Part shown: in pieces, positions 53,051-62,424 of the stretch | Layout of the letters: the number at the start of each line of letters is the position of its first letter | Position numbering within the stretch: the first letter of the stretch is position 1 | Source of the DNA: JANOYJ01 sp963792485 | GTDB taxonomy: Bacteria; Pseudomonadota; Alphaproteobacteria; Rhizobiales; Rhizobiaceae | DNA length: 64,000 nucleotides | Direction: 5' to 3' | Assembly: GCA_963792485.1 (NCBI GenBank) | Contig: CAWBWL010000013.1 | Location: 1 to 64,000 of the forward strand | The notes under the pieces: model-generated | Told to the model about the DNA's origin: nothing | Database searches by the model: none | What the model saw: only the letters and a program-made list of their open reading frames with translations | Made by a program: the position numbers and the translations under genes

Positions 53051-54007
53051 ATGCAGACGATTGTCATTCTTGGAGCGGCGGGGCGCATCGGCGACGCCGC
53101 CGCAAAGGCGTTTCTCGCCGCCGGCTGGCGGGTCCGGGGTGTCGCCCGCAATGCGAAAGCTGCTACCTTGCGGAGCGGTGTTGAAGCGATCGAGGCGGAC
53201 GCAAATGACCGGCAGTCGCTCATCCGGGCAGTGGAAGGCGCCGATGTCATTCTCAATGCGCTCAACCCGAAATACACCGAATGGGAGACCATCGTCATGC
53301 CGCTTGCCGAAAATGTCATGGCGGCGACGGAAGCCTCGGGCGCGCTGCATCTGTTTCCTGGCAATGTCTATAACTTCGGACGCGAGATCGGCGTTGGCAT
53401 GAGAGAAGATGCACTGCAGATTGCCTCGACGGCGAAGGCGCGCATCCGGATTGCAGCCGAAGACTTGTTCCGAGAGCGCGCTGAAACGCGCGGCGTGCGC
53501 ACGGCAATCCTGCGCGGCGGCGACTATTTTGGCGGCGTGAAGCCAGAATCCTGGCTCGACCTTTTCATCTTGAAGGATTTGAAGAAGGACGTCTTCACCT
53601 GGCCTGGCCTATCCGATATTCCGCACGCCTTTGCCTATCTTCCGGATTTTGCCGAAGCGTTTGTTGCCGTGGCTGAAAAGCGTGCGGCGCTGGCGCCATT
53701 CGAGACATTCCATTTCGCCGGTCACACATTGACGGGGCTGGATATGCACACAGCGGCAGAGGCAGCGGCGGGCCGGGCGCTGCGCTTCAAGACCATGGGC
53801 TGGACGATGATCAGGGTAGCTGGTCTGGTTGTTCCGATTGCCCGTGAGGTGGCGGTCATGTCCTATCTCTGGCGCACGCCGCATTCGCTGGACGGGTCAA
53901 AGCTTGAGCGCTTCGCCGGGCCGTTGCGCTCAACGCCGCCTGCCGAGGCTCTGCGTCAGGCGATTGAAGATTTGCGGCTTGATGCGCCGCAGAAGCTCGC
54001 CGCCTGA
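53051..54007 (+). CDS. NAD(P)-binding Rossmann protein, NmrA/epimerase type
   Basis: Protein of 318 aa in the atypical short-chain dehydrogenase group. VILGAAGRIGDAAAKAFLAAG (residues 5-25) is the cofactor motif; FPGNVYNFGREIG and LRGGDYFGG match family members annotated as NAD-dependent epimerase or NmrA-like. The ATG at 53051 has GGAAAGGAG upstream; the frame start 27 bases earlier is not needed. It is divergent from a LysR gene and directly abuts the convergent RND permease gene. Substrate unknown. Confidence 0.85.
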   Translation: MQTIVILGAAGRIGDAAAKAFLAAGWRVRGVARNAKAATLRSGVEAIEADANDRQSLIRAVEGADVILNALNPKYTEWETIVMPLAENVMAATEASGALHLFPGNVYNFGREIGVGMREDALQIASTAKARIRIAAEDLFRERAETRGVRTAILRGGDYFGGVKPESWLDLFILKDLKKDVFTWPGLSDIPHAFAYLPDFAEAFVAVAEKRAALAPFETFHFAGHTLTGLDMHTAAEAAAGRALRFKTMGWTMIRVAGLVVPIAREVAVMSYLWRTPHSLDGSKLERFAGPLRSTPPAEALRQAIEDLRLDAPQKLAA

Positions 54008-57000
54008 TTACTCGGCTGCTTGTGGCAGAACGGTTCCAGTTTCGTCATTGGCCGCGGCCGGCGCGGGTTTGGTATTGCGCCGGAACAGGCGTGCGATGAG
54101 GCCGGGACGCTCGTCTTTTTTGTGCGAGCGGGTGAAGATCATCAGCATGGATGGCGTGACGATCAGGGTGAGGACGGTCGAGAAGGCGAGGCCGAAGACG
54201 ATAGCGCTGGACAGCGCGATCCACCACTGCGTTGAAGGCGCGCCGATGGTTGTGTCATGGGCCATCAGCTCAAGATTGATGCCAAAGGCAATCGGGAACA
54301 CGCCGAGAATGGCGGTAGCGGCGGTGAGCACGACCGGGCGGGCCCGCTCGCGGCAGGTCTTCAGGATGGCGTCAAACTTGTCCATGCCTTCATGGCGCAG
54401 CGTGTCGTAAGTGTCGATCAGGACGATGTTGTTGTTCACCACAACACCCGCCAGCGCGATGACGCCGATGCCGGTCATGACGATGGAGAAAGGCTGACCC
54501 ATGATGAGCAGGCCGAGGAAGACGCCGATGGTGGACATGACGACGGCGGACAGCACCAGCCAGACCGAGGTGAATTTGTTGAACTGGGCAAGCAGAACGA
54601 TGAAAATCAGGAAAATGGCAGTGCCGAAGGCCTTTGAGAGGAAGGCGCTCGCCTCGGCCTGTTCCTTATCCTCGCCGACCAGCGTCCATTTGATGCCGCC
54701 AAGGTCCTTGGCGCCGAGCGCTGCCTTCACCTTTTCCTGGACGTTCGCGTTCTGAACACCCTCGCGGATACCGGCCTGGACGGTGATCGTCCGTTCGCCG
54801 TCGATGCGGTTTAGGACGCCGAGGCTGCGGGTTGGCTCGCGCTTCATGAAATTGGAGATCGGGACGGAGCCCAGCGCGGTTTCGACACGCAGCTGGTCGA
54901 GCGTTGCCAGCGTGCGGCTTTCCTCCGGCAGGCGCAGGCGGATATCGACCGAATCGTCTGAACCGGCCGGGCGGTAGTCGGAGAGTTTCAGACCGGTGGT
55001 GACGAGCTGCACTACGGTTCCGACGGAGCCGGGGCCGATGCCGTATTTGGCGGCTTCGGTGCGGTCCACTTTCAGCTCCCAGTCAATGCCGGGAACGGGC
55101 AGGCCGTCATTGATATCAATAACGTCCGGTGTCTGCCCTAGCATTTTGGCGACATCTGATGCTGTGGCGTTGAGATTGGTTGGATCTGCGGCGGACAGAC
55201 GGATCTGGATCGCCTTGCCGGTCGGCGGGCCTGCGGCGGGGACGGACACTTCGATATCAACGCCCGGGAGTCCCTTCATGGCCTGGCGCAGATCGGCGAG
55301 GATTTCATCGGCTTTCTTGCGCTCGCGCCAGTTGACGAATTCGTACTGAATGACGCCGATCACGTCCTCAGCGACCTCATTGCCGCCGCCGCCAGCCTTG
55401 CCGACACGGGTGTAGACATTCTTGACCCCTGGCCAGCCGAGAATTTTTTCTTCCGCCATGCGCACGCTGGCGTCTTTTTCGGCAAGCGAGAGATTGCCGC
55501 GCGCCTTGACGTAGAGGAGGCCGTAATCCGGTTCGACATTGGGGAAGAATTCGACGCCGGAGCCATATTTTCCGTAGGCGTACGGCACAGAGACCAGAAG
55601 GCCTATCGCCATTGCCATGATGATGAACGGATGATGCACCGCCTTGTTGACGACCCACATGTAAGCGCCGTCCTTGTGCGTCTCTTCATAACGGGGCTTC
55701 TTGCCAAACATCGCTCCAAGCGTGGGGACAAAGACAAGCGCGTAGAGGAGCGAGGCGGAGAGCGTCGCGATCAGCGTGATCGGCATGTATTTCATGAACT
55801 CGCCGACAATGCCGGGCCAAAACAGGAGCGGCGAGAAGGCTGCGATGCGGGTGAGCGTTGCGGCGGCGACCGGCCCCGTCATGCGCTTGGCGGCCATCGA
55901 AAACGCTTCGACCTTGCCCATGCCTTCCGACATGCGCCGTTCGGCATATTCCACCACTATGATTGCATCATCCACCAGCATGCCGACGGCAAGGATCAGC
56001 GAGAACAGAACCACGAGGTTCACCGTGTAGCCGGCAAAGGACAGGAACAGGATTCCCATCAGGAAGGAGACGGGAATTGCAAAGCCGATGAACAGGGATG
56101 CGCGCCCGGACAGGGCCCAGAGGATGACGATGAAGACGAGGATGACGGCGGTCAGGACCGAATTCTGAAGATCGTGCAGAAGCTGGCGGATGGTCTCGGA
56201 CTTGTCTTGGCTAAACGTAATGACACCGCCTGCGGGCATGAGCGGTTTGAATTCCTCCGCCGCCGCTTTGACTGCGTCCACTGTATTGATCAGGTTTGCG
56301 CCGGTGCGCTTGGAGATTTCGACGGCGATGGCCGGCTTGCCGTCCAGGCGCGTGATGGTTTCGGCATCCTTGAAAGTCGAGCGGATAGTGGCAAGATCGC
56401 GGGCGCGCACGACGGCGTTCGGTCCTGCCACGATGGGCAGGTTTGCGACATCCTCGATGGTCTCTATGAGCGAGGGCACTTTGACAGCGTATTTGCCGGC
56501 GCTGCCTTCAATCGTTCCAGCGGCCACCAGCGAATTGCCCGCCGCGACGCCGCCGACCAATTGGTCGAGCTTCAATCCATAGGATGACAGTTTCATCGGA
56601 TCGATGACAACTTCGACCAGATCGTCACGCGCACCCTGAAGCTTGGCGTCGAGCACGCCGTCCACGTCTTTCAACTTGTCGCGAAGGTCACGCGCGGTTT
56701 TTACCAGAACACGCTCCGACACGTCACCGGACAGGGTGGCGACCAGCACCGGAAATTCCGACAGGTTCACTTCATTGATGGTCGGCTCGTCCGAGCCTTG
56801 CGGCAAATCGCGCTTGGCGTCCGACACTTTTGAGCGCACATCGTCGAGCGCGTCGGACAGATTTGCCCCGGCCTGAAACTCCACCAGAACAAACCCGCCG
56901 CCCTGAAAGGCGGAGGAGCGCATTTCCTTGATGTCCTTGATGTTTTTCAGCTGCGATTCCATTGGCCGCAGGAGCAGGCGCTCGGAATCTTCCGGCGAAA

Positions 57001-57166
57001 TGCCGTTAAAGCCCAAGGACACATAAATGATCGGAATCTGGATGTCCGGCTCGGCCTCTTTCGGAATCGATTGATAGGCGAGAGCGCCTGCGAGCAGGAA
57101 GAACAGCAGAACCGAAATCGTCAGCCGGGCATTCTTGATTGCAAGGTCGATAAGGCCGGACATCAT
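54008..57166 (-). CDS. RND family efflux transporter permease
   Basis: Inner-membrane proton-driven pump of 1052 aa, the usual AcrB/MexB class length. Twelve helices with two large periplasmic loops are recognisable; the proton relay Asp pair is in GMLVDDAIIVVEYAERR. The N-terminus LAIKNARLTISVLLFFLLAGALAYQSIPKEAEPD resembles the acriflavin-resistance group often found with only an adaptor. The adaptor gene lies just upstream with 5 bases between and no outer membrane channel gene is adjacent, so it likely borrows a TolC-type channel. Substrate unknown. Confidence 0.93.
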   Translation of the reverse strand: MMSGLIDLAIKNARLTISVLLFFLLAGALAYQSIPKEAEPDIQIPIIYVSLGFNGISPEDSERLLLRPMESQLKNIKDIKEMRSSAFQGGGFVLVEFQAGANLSDALDDVRSKVSDAKRDLPQGSDEPTINEVNLSEFPVLVATLSGDVSERVLVKTARDLRDKLKDVDGVLDAKLQGARDDLVEVVIDPMKLSSYGLKLDQLVGGVAAGNSLVAAGTIEGSAGKYAVKVPSLIETIEDVANLPIVAGPNAVVRARDLATIRSTFKDAETITRLDGKPAIAVEISKRTGANLINTVDAVKAAAEEFKPLMPAGGVITFSQDKSETIRQLLHDLQNSVLTAVILVFIVILWALSGRASLFIGFAIPVSFLMGILFLSFAGYTVNLVVLFSLILAVGMLVDDAIIVVEYAERRMSEGMGKVEAFSMAAKRMTGPVAAATLTRIAAFSPLLFWPGIVGEFMKYMPITLIATLSASLLYALVFVPTLGAMFGKKPRYEETHKDGAYMWVVNKAVHHPFIIMAMAIGLLVSVPYAYGKYGSGVEFFPNVEPDYGLLYVKARGNLSLAEKDASVRMAEEKILGWPGVKNVYTRVGKAGGGGNEVAEDVIGVIQYEFVNWRERKKADEILADLRQAMKGLPGVDIEVSVPAAGPPTGKAIQIRLSAADPTNLNATASDVAKMLGQTPDVIDINDGLPVPGIDWELKVDRTEAAKYGIGPGSVGTVVQLVTTGLKLSDYRPAGSDDSVDIRLRLPEESRTLATLDQLRVETALGSVPISNFMKREPTRSLGVLNRIDGERTITVQAGIREGVQNANVQEKVKAALGAKDLGGIKWTLVGEDKEQAEASAFLSKAFGTAIFLIFIVLLAQFNKFTSVWLVLSAVVMSTIGVFLGLLIMGQPFSIVMTGIGVIALAGVVVNNNIVLIDTYDTLRHEGMDKFDAILKTCRERARPVVLTAATAILGVFPIAFGINLELMAHDTTIGAPSTQWWIALSSAIVFGLAFSTVLTLIVTPSMLMIFTRSHKKDERPGLIARLFRRNTKPAPAAANDETGTVLPQAAE

Positions 57167-57171
57167 CGCAC

Positions 57172-58308
57172 CTATTGCGTTGTGGTGACTTCACCGACGA
57201 GTTTTTTCAATAGCGCCTCGTCGGCGGCAACCGGATTGACCACTTCGCCTTCAGTGACCAGATCCTGACCGGAGACGATGACGCGCGTGCCTTCCGGGAC
57301 ACCGGTCAGCACCAGCGCGTTGGTGGCATCATCAATCAGATTGACGGGCAGGAAGAAGGCCTTGTTGTCCTTGTCGATGCCGCGCACGCCAAAGTCGCCG
57401 CTCTCGCTCAATGTCACCACAGAGCGCGGCACCTGAACGGCTTTGACTGGTTCGGCCCAGAGCATGACTTCAGTGGTCATGCCAGAGGGGATCGAGTTGT
57501 CCTTGTTCTCGATGGCGACTTCGACGCGATAGGTGCGGGTCTGGGCGCTGGCCTCTTTGCTGATATAGCGGATCGTTCCCTCGCGGGTGCGCCCGTCAAC
57601 GAGGCGGGCTTGCGCCTTGCCGCCGATTTTCACCGATCCAAGGCTGCGCTCGGAAATCTCGCCGACCGCGATGATCGGGTCGAGCGACAAAAGCGTTGCC
57701 ACCGGCGCGCCTTGCTGGACCGAGCTTCCATTTTGCACATCGACCTTGTCAAGAACACCATCGAAAGGCGCAATCACCTGCAGGCGATTGAGTTCGGCCC
57801 TGGCAGATTCGAGTTGTGACTGGGCAGACACCAGCGCAGTGCGCGCTTCATCCAGCGCACGTTTGGCGAGATTGCCGCGTTTTGCCAATGCTTCGGAGGA
57901 GGCCATTTCCGCTTTGCGCTGCGTGAGCGTCTGTTCCGCAGTGTTCACCATGGATTTCTTGTCTTCAGCATCAAGTGACAGGATCACGTCGCCTGACTTG
58001 ACTGCATCGCCCTGCTTGACCGCGAGCTCGGTGATGATGCCGCCGCCGCGCGTGGCAAGCGCGACGCGCTTGTCGGCCTCGGTAACGCCGGAAATGCGGA
58101 TGCTGACGGCATGATCCTGCAGGGGAGGCGCGACAACGGAAACGGTGCGCAGCGCCTTCTTGACCTCAGCCACCGGCTCATTGGTCGCGGCTTCCGCCTT
58201 TTCCTGCGCCTGGCTGCCGACGGACGAAAACTCGCCGCTCAGCACCCACGTGCCTGCGGCAATCGTAACGACAATAGAAGCCAAGCGATGAAATCTGAAC
58301 TTTGCCAT
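57172..58308 (-). CDS. RND efflux periplasmic adaptor (membrane fusion protein)
   Basis: Adaptor of 378 aa. An N-terminal membrane anchor (ASIVVTIAAGTWVL) precedes a biotinyl-lipoyl-like half (GGGIITELAVKQGDAVKSGDVILSL), an alpha hairpin (about residues 110-170), the second lipoyl half (IAPFDGVLDKVDVQNG) and beta-barrel parts. It bridges the RND permease to an outer-membrane channel. It is the first gene of the two-gene operon. The 189-base region upstream (58309-58497) holds no recognised regulator gene or clear operator. Confidence 0.92.
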   Translation of the reverse strand: MAKFRFHRLASIVVTIAAGTWVLSGEFSSVGSQAQEKAEAATNEPVAEVKKALRTVSVVAPPLQDHAVSIRISGVTEADKRVALATRGGGIITELAVKQGDAVKSGDVILSLDAEDKKSMVNTAEQTLTQRKAEMASSEALAKRGNLAKRALDEARTALVSAQSQLESARAELNRLQVIAPFDGVLDKVDVQNGSSVQQGAPVATLLSLDPIIAVGEISERSLGSVKIGGKAQARLVDGRTREGTIRYISKEASAQTRTYRVEVAIENKDNSIPSGMTTEVMLWAEPVKAVQVPRSVVTLSESGDFGVRGIDKDNKAFFLPVNLIDDATNALVLTGVPEGTRVIVSGQDLVTEGEVVNPVAADEALLKKLVGEVTTTQ

Positions 58309-58497
58309 TTGGCGCCTTGCTGATTTTGAAGTCCCGCATTTGGGTCCGATTGACCCCGGGCGGATGTGCCGCTCTCCGGAGTCAGGTCGGTGTTCAAGCC
58401 CTACAATTCAAGACTTTTCATTGCAATGCGGCAAATCGAAGGATTGCGGCATTTTTTGACCAAAAGGACAATTCTCATGACAAGAAATGTCAGTTGA

Positions 58498-58887
58498 CTA
58501 TTTTGCCACCCGCCGCAGCGCGGTCACTTCGATTTCGATTTTCATTTCCGGGCGGATGAGGCCGCAGACGATCATGGTTGCGGCAGGGCGGATTTCGCCG
58601 AAAGTTTCGCCGAGTATAGGAAACACAATGTCCGCATAGGAAGCATCGGTGATGTAATAATGCGCGCGAACGACGTCGCTCATATCGAATCCGCCATCTG
58701 CGAGAGCCTGTTTGATTGTTGAGAGGCAATTGCGCGTCTGGCATTTCACGCCATCCGGCATTTCCATCGTAGTGTAATCGTAGCCTGTGGTACCGGAGAC
58801 GAAACACCAATTGCCTTGCACCACTGCGCGCGAATAGCCAGCGGTGCGCTCAAAGGGGGAGCCGGTGGAGATAAGGCGGCGGGTCAT
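58498..58887 (-). CDS. RidA/YjgF/UK114 family protein
   Basis: Protein of 129 aa in the Rid family, which hydrolyses reactive enamine/imine intermediates made by PLP enzymes or amino-acid oxidases. TVGxxPF-like start (ISTGSPFERTAGYSRAV), AGDAxxQ-type middle, and the end TMIVCGLIRPEMKIEIEVTALRRV with the substrate-binding Arg of the family are visible. Several FAD amino-acid oxidases in this window produce such imines, so a clean-up role fits. It may be cotranscribed with leuD and DUF2798, 88 bases upstream. Confidence 0.88.
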   Translation of the reverse strand: MTRRLISTGSPFERTAGYSRAVVQGNWCFVSGTTGYDYTTMEMPDGVKCQTRNCLSTIKQALADGGFDMSDVVRAHYYITDASYADIVFPILGETFGEIRPAATMIVCGLIRPEMKIEIEVTALRRVAK

Positions 58888-58975
58888 TCTCGTCCTTCAC
58901 AGATTATGACAGGCATTTGGGGAGAGTGTTGCATGACAAACTGGCCGGAGCTTTCTGAGCCGAAACGCAGGCTGT

Positions 58976-59215
58976 TCACGCCGCCAATACAATCCGCTTC
59001 AATACCCGGCGCACCAAGGGCGCAACGACAAGAACCGTCGGAAAAGCGAAGGCCCATGCCGTCAGCCATGATTTGACCCAAACTCCGAAAAAGCCGGGGC
59101 TGGACACGCCAACGGCCATGGTATTGGCGATGAATGAGACAATGAACGACATCAGGCAAGACAGCAGCAAGCCGAATGCGATTCCTTCAAAGCGTTTGGG
59201 GATGAATGGCTTCAT
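58976..59215 (-). CDS. DUF2798 family small membrane protein
   Basis: Protein of 79 aa with two hydrophobic helices (about residues 12-33 and 44-68): GIAFGLLLSCLMSFIVSFIAN and WLTAWAFAFPTVLVVAPLVRRVL. This is the DUF2798 pattern. It starts at an ATG that overlaps the leuD stop (ATGA), so it is translationally coupled to leuD. Function unknown. Confidence 0.82.
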   Translation of the reverse strand: MKPFIPKRFEGIAFGLLLSCLMSFIVSFIANTMAVGVSSPGFFGVWVKSWLTAWAFAFPTVLVVAPLVRRVLKRIVLAA

Positions 59216-59817
59216 GCCCAGGGGCGGCTTTCGGCGTTCGACTTTTCAAACCGGTCGATGCTCGCGGTCTTTTCCAGCGTCAGGCCAATGTCGTCGAGCC
59301 CGTTGAGCAGGCAGTGGCGCTTGAAGGCGTCGAGATCGAACTTGATCACACCGCCGTCGGGGCCGCGGATTTCGAGCGTTTCAAGGTCAACCGTGACGGT
59401 GGCATTCGCGCCGCGCTGGGCATCATCCATCAGCTTGTCGAGGTCTTCCGGCGAGACAGTGATCGGCAGGATGCCGTTCTTGAAGCAGTTGTTGTAGAAA
59501 ATGTCGGCGAACGAGGTTGAGATCACGCATTTGATGCCGAAGTCGAGTAGAGCCCAAGGCGCATGTTCGCGGCTTGAGCCGCAGCCGAAATTATCTCCGG
59601 CCACCAGAATTTCCGCCCTGCGCCACGCGGCTTTGTTCAAAACAAAATCCGGATTTTCCGTGCCGTCATCAAGATAGCGCATTTCCGCGAACAGGCCGAC
59701 GCCAAGGCCGGTGCGCTTGATCGTCTTCAGATAGTCCTTCGGAATGATCATGTCCGTGTCGATATTGATGATCGGCAAGGGCGCGGCGACGCCGGTGAGC
59801 TTGGTGAATTTCTGCAT
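59212..59817 (-). CDS. leuD: 3-isopropylmalate dehydratase small subunit
   Basis: Protein of 201 aa, the swivelling subunit of isopropylmalate isomerase in leucine biosynthesis. PLPIINIDTDMIIPKDYLK at the start, the NFGCGSSREHAPWAL motif that binds substrate, and STSFADIFYNNCFKNGILPI are fully conserved. The large subunit LeuC is not in this window; separated leuC and leuD are normal in Hyphomicrobiales. A DUF2798 gene overlaps its 3' end. Confidence 0.96.
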   Translation of the reverse strand: MQKFTKLTGVAAPLPIINIDTDMIIPKDYLKTIKRTGLGVGLFAEMRYLDDGTENPDFVLNKAAWRRAEILVAGDNFGCGSSREHAPWALLDFGIKCVISTSFADIFYNNCFKNGILPITVSPEDLDKLMDDAQRGANATVTVDLETLEIRGPDGGVIKFDLDAFKRHCLLNGLDDIGLTLEKTASIDRFEKSNAESRPWA

Positions 59818-59879
59818 CTTGTTCTCTCAGGGAAAAGGTTGGCGCGTCATTACAAGAGAATGACCGCCAAGCAAAGGCC

Positions 59880-60959
59880 TCACCAGTCCTTCATGTGCTT
59901 GGTTTTGTGGTCGCCGATCTTGCGGACCATTTTGCCAAACGCCTTGTCGCGGGCATGGGCCTGATGGGCGGCCTCGCTGTTATGCCGCTCTTCGCGCTGC
60001 AGCTTCTTGAACCGCTCCAGCCGCTCCGGCTCCAACTCGCCGCACTCAATGGCGGCGCGCACCGCGCAGCCGGGTTCGGAGCCATGGGCGCAGTCGGAGA
60101 AGCGGCATTGGGCGATAAACGCGGTGATGTCGTCGAACACCGTGTCAATGCCGTCGGCAACATCCACCACCTGCAATTCGCGCATGCCAGGCGTGTCGAT
60201 CAGCCATGCGCCGGACGGCAGGAGATGCAGCGAGCGGCCGGACGTGGTGTGGCGGCCTTTGGCGTCGTCTTCGCGGATGCCGCCCGTGTCCTGAACGCTC
60301 TCGCCCATCAGTGCATTGACGAGTGTGGACTTGCCAACGCCGGAGGAGCCCATCAGCGCAATGGTCTGTCCCTTGACCAGCCAGGGCGCGAGTTGGCCTG
60401 CCACATCGGCGCTGCGGGCATTGAGTGTCAGCGCTGCAAGATCAGGCCGGATGGCGCGGGCGGTTTCAGCGTAGGTTTCCGCGTCCTCGGCAAGGTCAGC
60501 TTTGGTAATGACGATGACGGGCGTCACCCCCGCCTCGAAGGCCAGCGCCAGATAGCGCTCCAGCCTTGCGACATTGAAGTCGAGATTGGCCGAGGTGACG
60601 ATCAGGACCGTGTCGACATTGGCGAGGATGGACTGGGAGCGCGATGTGTTGCCGGCGTTGCGGCGCTTAAACAGGCTGGTGCGCGGATAGAGCGCGGCGA
60701 GCCGCATCGTGGTCCGGTCGAGCGCGATCCAGTCGCCGACGGTTGGATTATCATCACCGCCGGGCTTCAAATAGGCGAGCTGGATGCGGCCGGAAAACTC
60801 CGGGCCCGCCACATCCAGCGCGTCGCGATGCACGGCGGCGACACGCACGGGCATTGTGTTGTCAAGTTTGAGCGCGTCAGCGGCGCGTTGAAAATGTTCC
60901 GACCAGCCATAGGCGACCAGTGTCAGCGGTTGTTCTGTTGGAGTGTCCAATTGTTTCAT
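59880..60959 (-). CDS. rsgA: Small ribosomal subunit biogenesis GTPase RsgA
   Basis: Circularly permuted GTPase of 359 aa that checks maturation of the 30S subunit. An N-terminal OB-like domain (to about residue 110) precedes the permuted motifs: G4 TKAD at 152-155, G1 GSSGVGKST at 204-212 and G3 DTPGMRE at 255-261. The zinc site follows with Cys285, Cys290, His292 and Cys298. The C-terminal helix is Lys/Arg/His-rich, as in relatives. I chose the ATG at 60959; the frame extends to 61055 but that adds a tail not typical of the family. The 218 bases upstream (60960-61177) hold nothing I can name. Confidence 0.93.
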   Translation of the reverse strand: MKQLDTPTEQPLTLVAYGWSEHFQRAADALKLDNTMPVRVAAVHRDALDVAGPEFSGRIQLAYLKPGGDDNPTVGDWIALDRTTMRLAALYPRTSLFKRRNAGNTSRSQSILANVDTVLIVTSANLDFNVARLERYLALAFEAGVTPVIVITKADLAEDAETYAETARAIRPDLAALTLNARSADVAGQLAPWLVKGQTIALMGSSGVGKSTLVNALMGESVQDTGGIREDDAKGRHTTSGRSLHLLPSGAWLIDTPGMRELQVVDVADGIDTVFDDITAFIAQCRFSDCAHGSEPGCAVRAAIECGELEPERLERFKKLQREERHNSEAAHQAHARDKAFGKMVRKIGDHKTKHMKDW

Positions 60960-61177
60960 CCCGAAATCAGCATGAGAGTAGCGCAATGCGGAAGCATGGC
61001 GGGTTAAGGTCAATGGCTGACGGGAAAGATCGGTTCCGAAGAATGACTGCCACACTCAAGCGGCTAGACGCCAAACATCCGGTCAGCCGGAAGGCTGTTT
61101 TTGACAATGGCCATTTGACAATCCTCCTCAGCTGAATGGTTTCGGCGCGCCAGACCTAGCGTCTTGATTTCAGAGCG

Positions 61178-62344
61178 TCAAATCACATTCAATTCAAAGA
61201 AGGGCCGGTTTTCAAAGATCCGCGTGATAGAAAAGGCCGTGCAGTCAATTGTCCGGTACCGCCCAAACATGATCATCTCCGCCACAGCGCGCCCGGCGGC
61301 CGGGGCCTGTTGCACGCCATGGCCGGAAAAGCCGGTGATGAAATGCAGGTTGGGAATGTCCGGGTGCGGTCCGATAATCCCGTTCTGGTCAAACGCATTA
61401 TAGTCATAATGCCCGACCCAGGCGCCGGTCTGGCGGATCGCTTCAAAGGCGGGAATACGGTTAGCGAGCGCTGGCCAGAGAACTTCCTCAAATTCATTCC
61501 AGTTCGGGTCGAAATCATCGTCCCGGGCCCGCCCATCGTCTTCCTCAGGCGGCGACCAGCCGGTGATATAGCCGGCGCCTTCCGGGCGGACATAAATGCC
61601 TGTCGGGTCGACAACCAGGGGCATGTCAGGCACATGCGTTTCGGCTTTGAAATTGAACACTGTGCGCTTGCGCGGCTCGACCGGCAGATTGATGCCGGCA
61701 AGTTTGGCAACGCCGCCGGACTGCGGCCCTGCGGCAATGACAACATGGCCGGCGGCAAGCTGGGAGCCGTCTGCCAAGGTCACATGTGAGACACGCCCGC
61801 TTTCGCGGCGGATCGAGGCAACTGCGCCGTTGATCAGGGTTGCGCCTTTCGCTTTCACGCCGCTGCGAAAAAGCTGCATCAGGCCGACGGCATCGAACCA
61901 GCCTTCATTGGCAAGTCCGACCGCGCCAGCCGCCACGCCGTCTGTGTTGAGCCATGGGAACCGGCGCGACAACGCCGCCGCGCCCTCCAGAGCGATTGCA
62001 GAACCTTCGCTGCGCTGGGTGGCAAAGTTGTTTTCAAGGATCGGCAGGCCTGCTGGCGAGGCGAGCGTCAGATAGCCGTTTTCGCGAAACGAAATGAGCG
62101 GCGTTTCCTGCTCCGCATTGATCTTGCGGATCATCGCCAGCGTGCCCATCGACAGCTGAATGTTCTCAGCGGCGCTGAATTGCTGGCGGATGCCAGCACA
62201 GGAGAGGGCGGTGGCGGAGTATTTGAACGATGGGTCGCGTTCGATCAGCGCGATGGAGCCATCAAAGCCCATAAGCAGCAAATGCCAGGCGACGGCGCTG
62301 CCCGAAATCGCCCCGCCAATGATTGCCACGTCGAAGTTTTGCAT
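61178..62344 (-). CDS. FAD-dependent oxidoreductase, DAO/DadA family
   Basis: Flavoprotein of 388 aa. FDVAIIGGAISGSAVAWHLL binds FAD (note Ala where a third Gly is usual), ERDPSFKYSATALSCAGIRQQFS is the early substrate-domain segment, and GFSGHGVQQAPAAGRAVAEMI closes the FAD site. It likely oxidises an N-methyl or D-amino acid, related to sarcosine oxidase beta-type enzymes. The ATG at 62344 is preferred to a TTG 12 bases upstream. It is divergent from the CitE-like gene, with an 80-base gap. Confidence 0.85.
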   Translation of the reverse strand: MQNFDVAIIGGAISGSAVAWHLLLMGFDGSIALIERDPSFKYSATALSCAGIRQQFSAAENIQLSMGTLAMIRKINAEQETPLISFRENGYLTLASPAGLPILENNFATQRSEGSAIALEGAAALSRRFPWLNTDGVAAGAVGLANEGWFDAVGLMQLFRSGVKAKGATLINGAVASIRRESGRVSHVTLADGSQLAAGHVVIAAGPQSGGVAKLAGINLPVEPRKRTVFNFKAETHVPDMPLVVDPTGIYVRPEGAGYITGWSPPEEDDGRARDDDFDPNWNEFEEVLWPALANRIPAFEAIRQTGAWVGHYDYNAFDQNGIIGPHPDIPNLHFITGFSGHGVQQAPAAGRAVAEMIMFGRYRTIDCTAFSITRIFENRPFFELNVI

Positions 62345-62424
62345 GCTGGACTGCAAACCAGTTTTTGCCGCGCTTCACAAGCGGCACACTTGCGTTTTCG
62401 CCGCGCATTCGAAACAAGAAACGC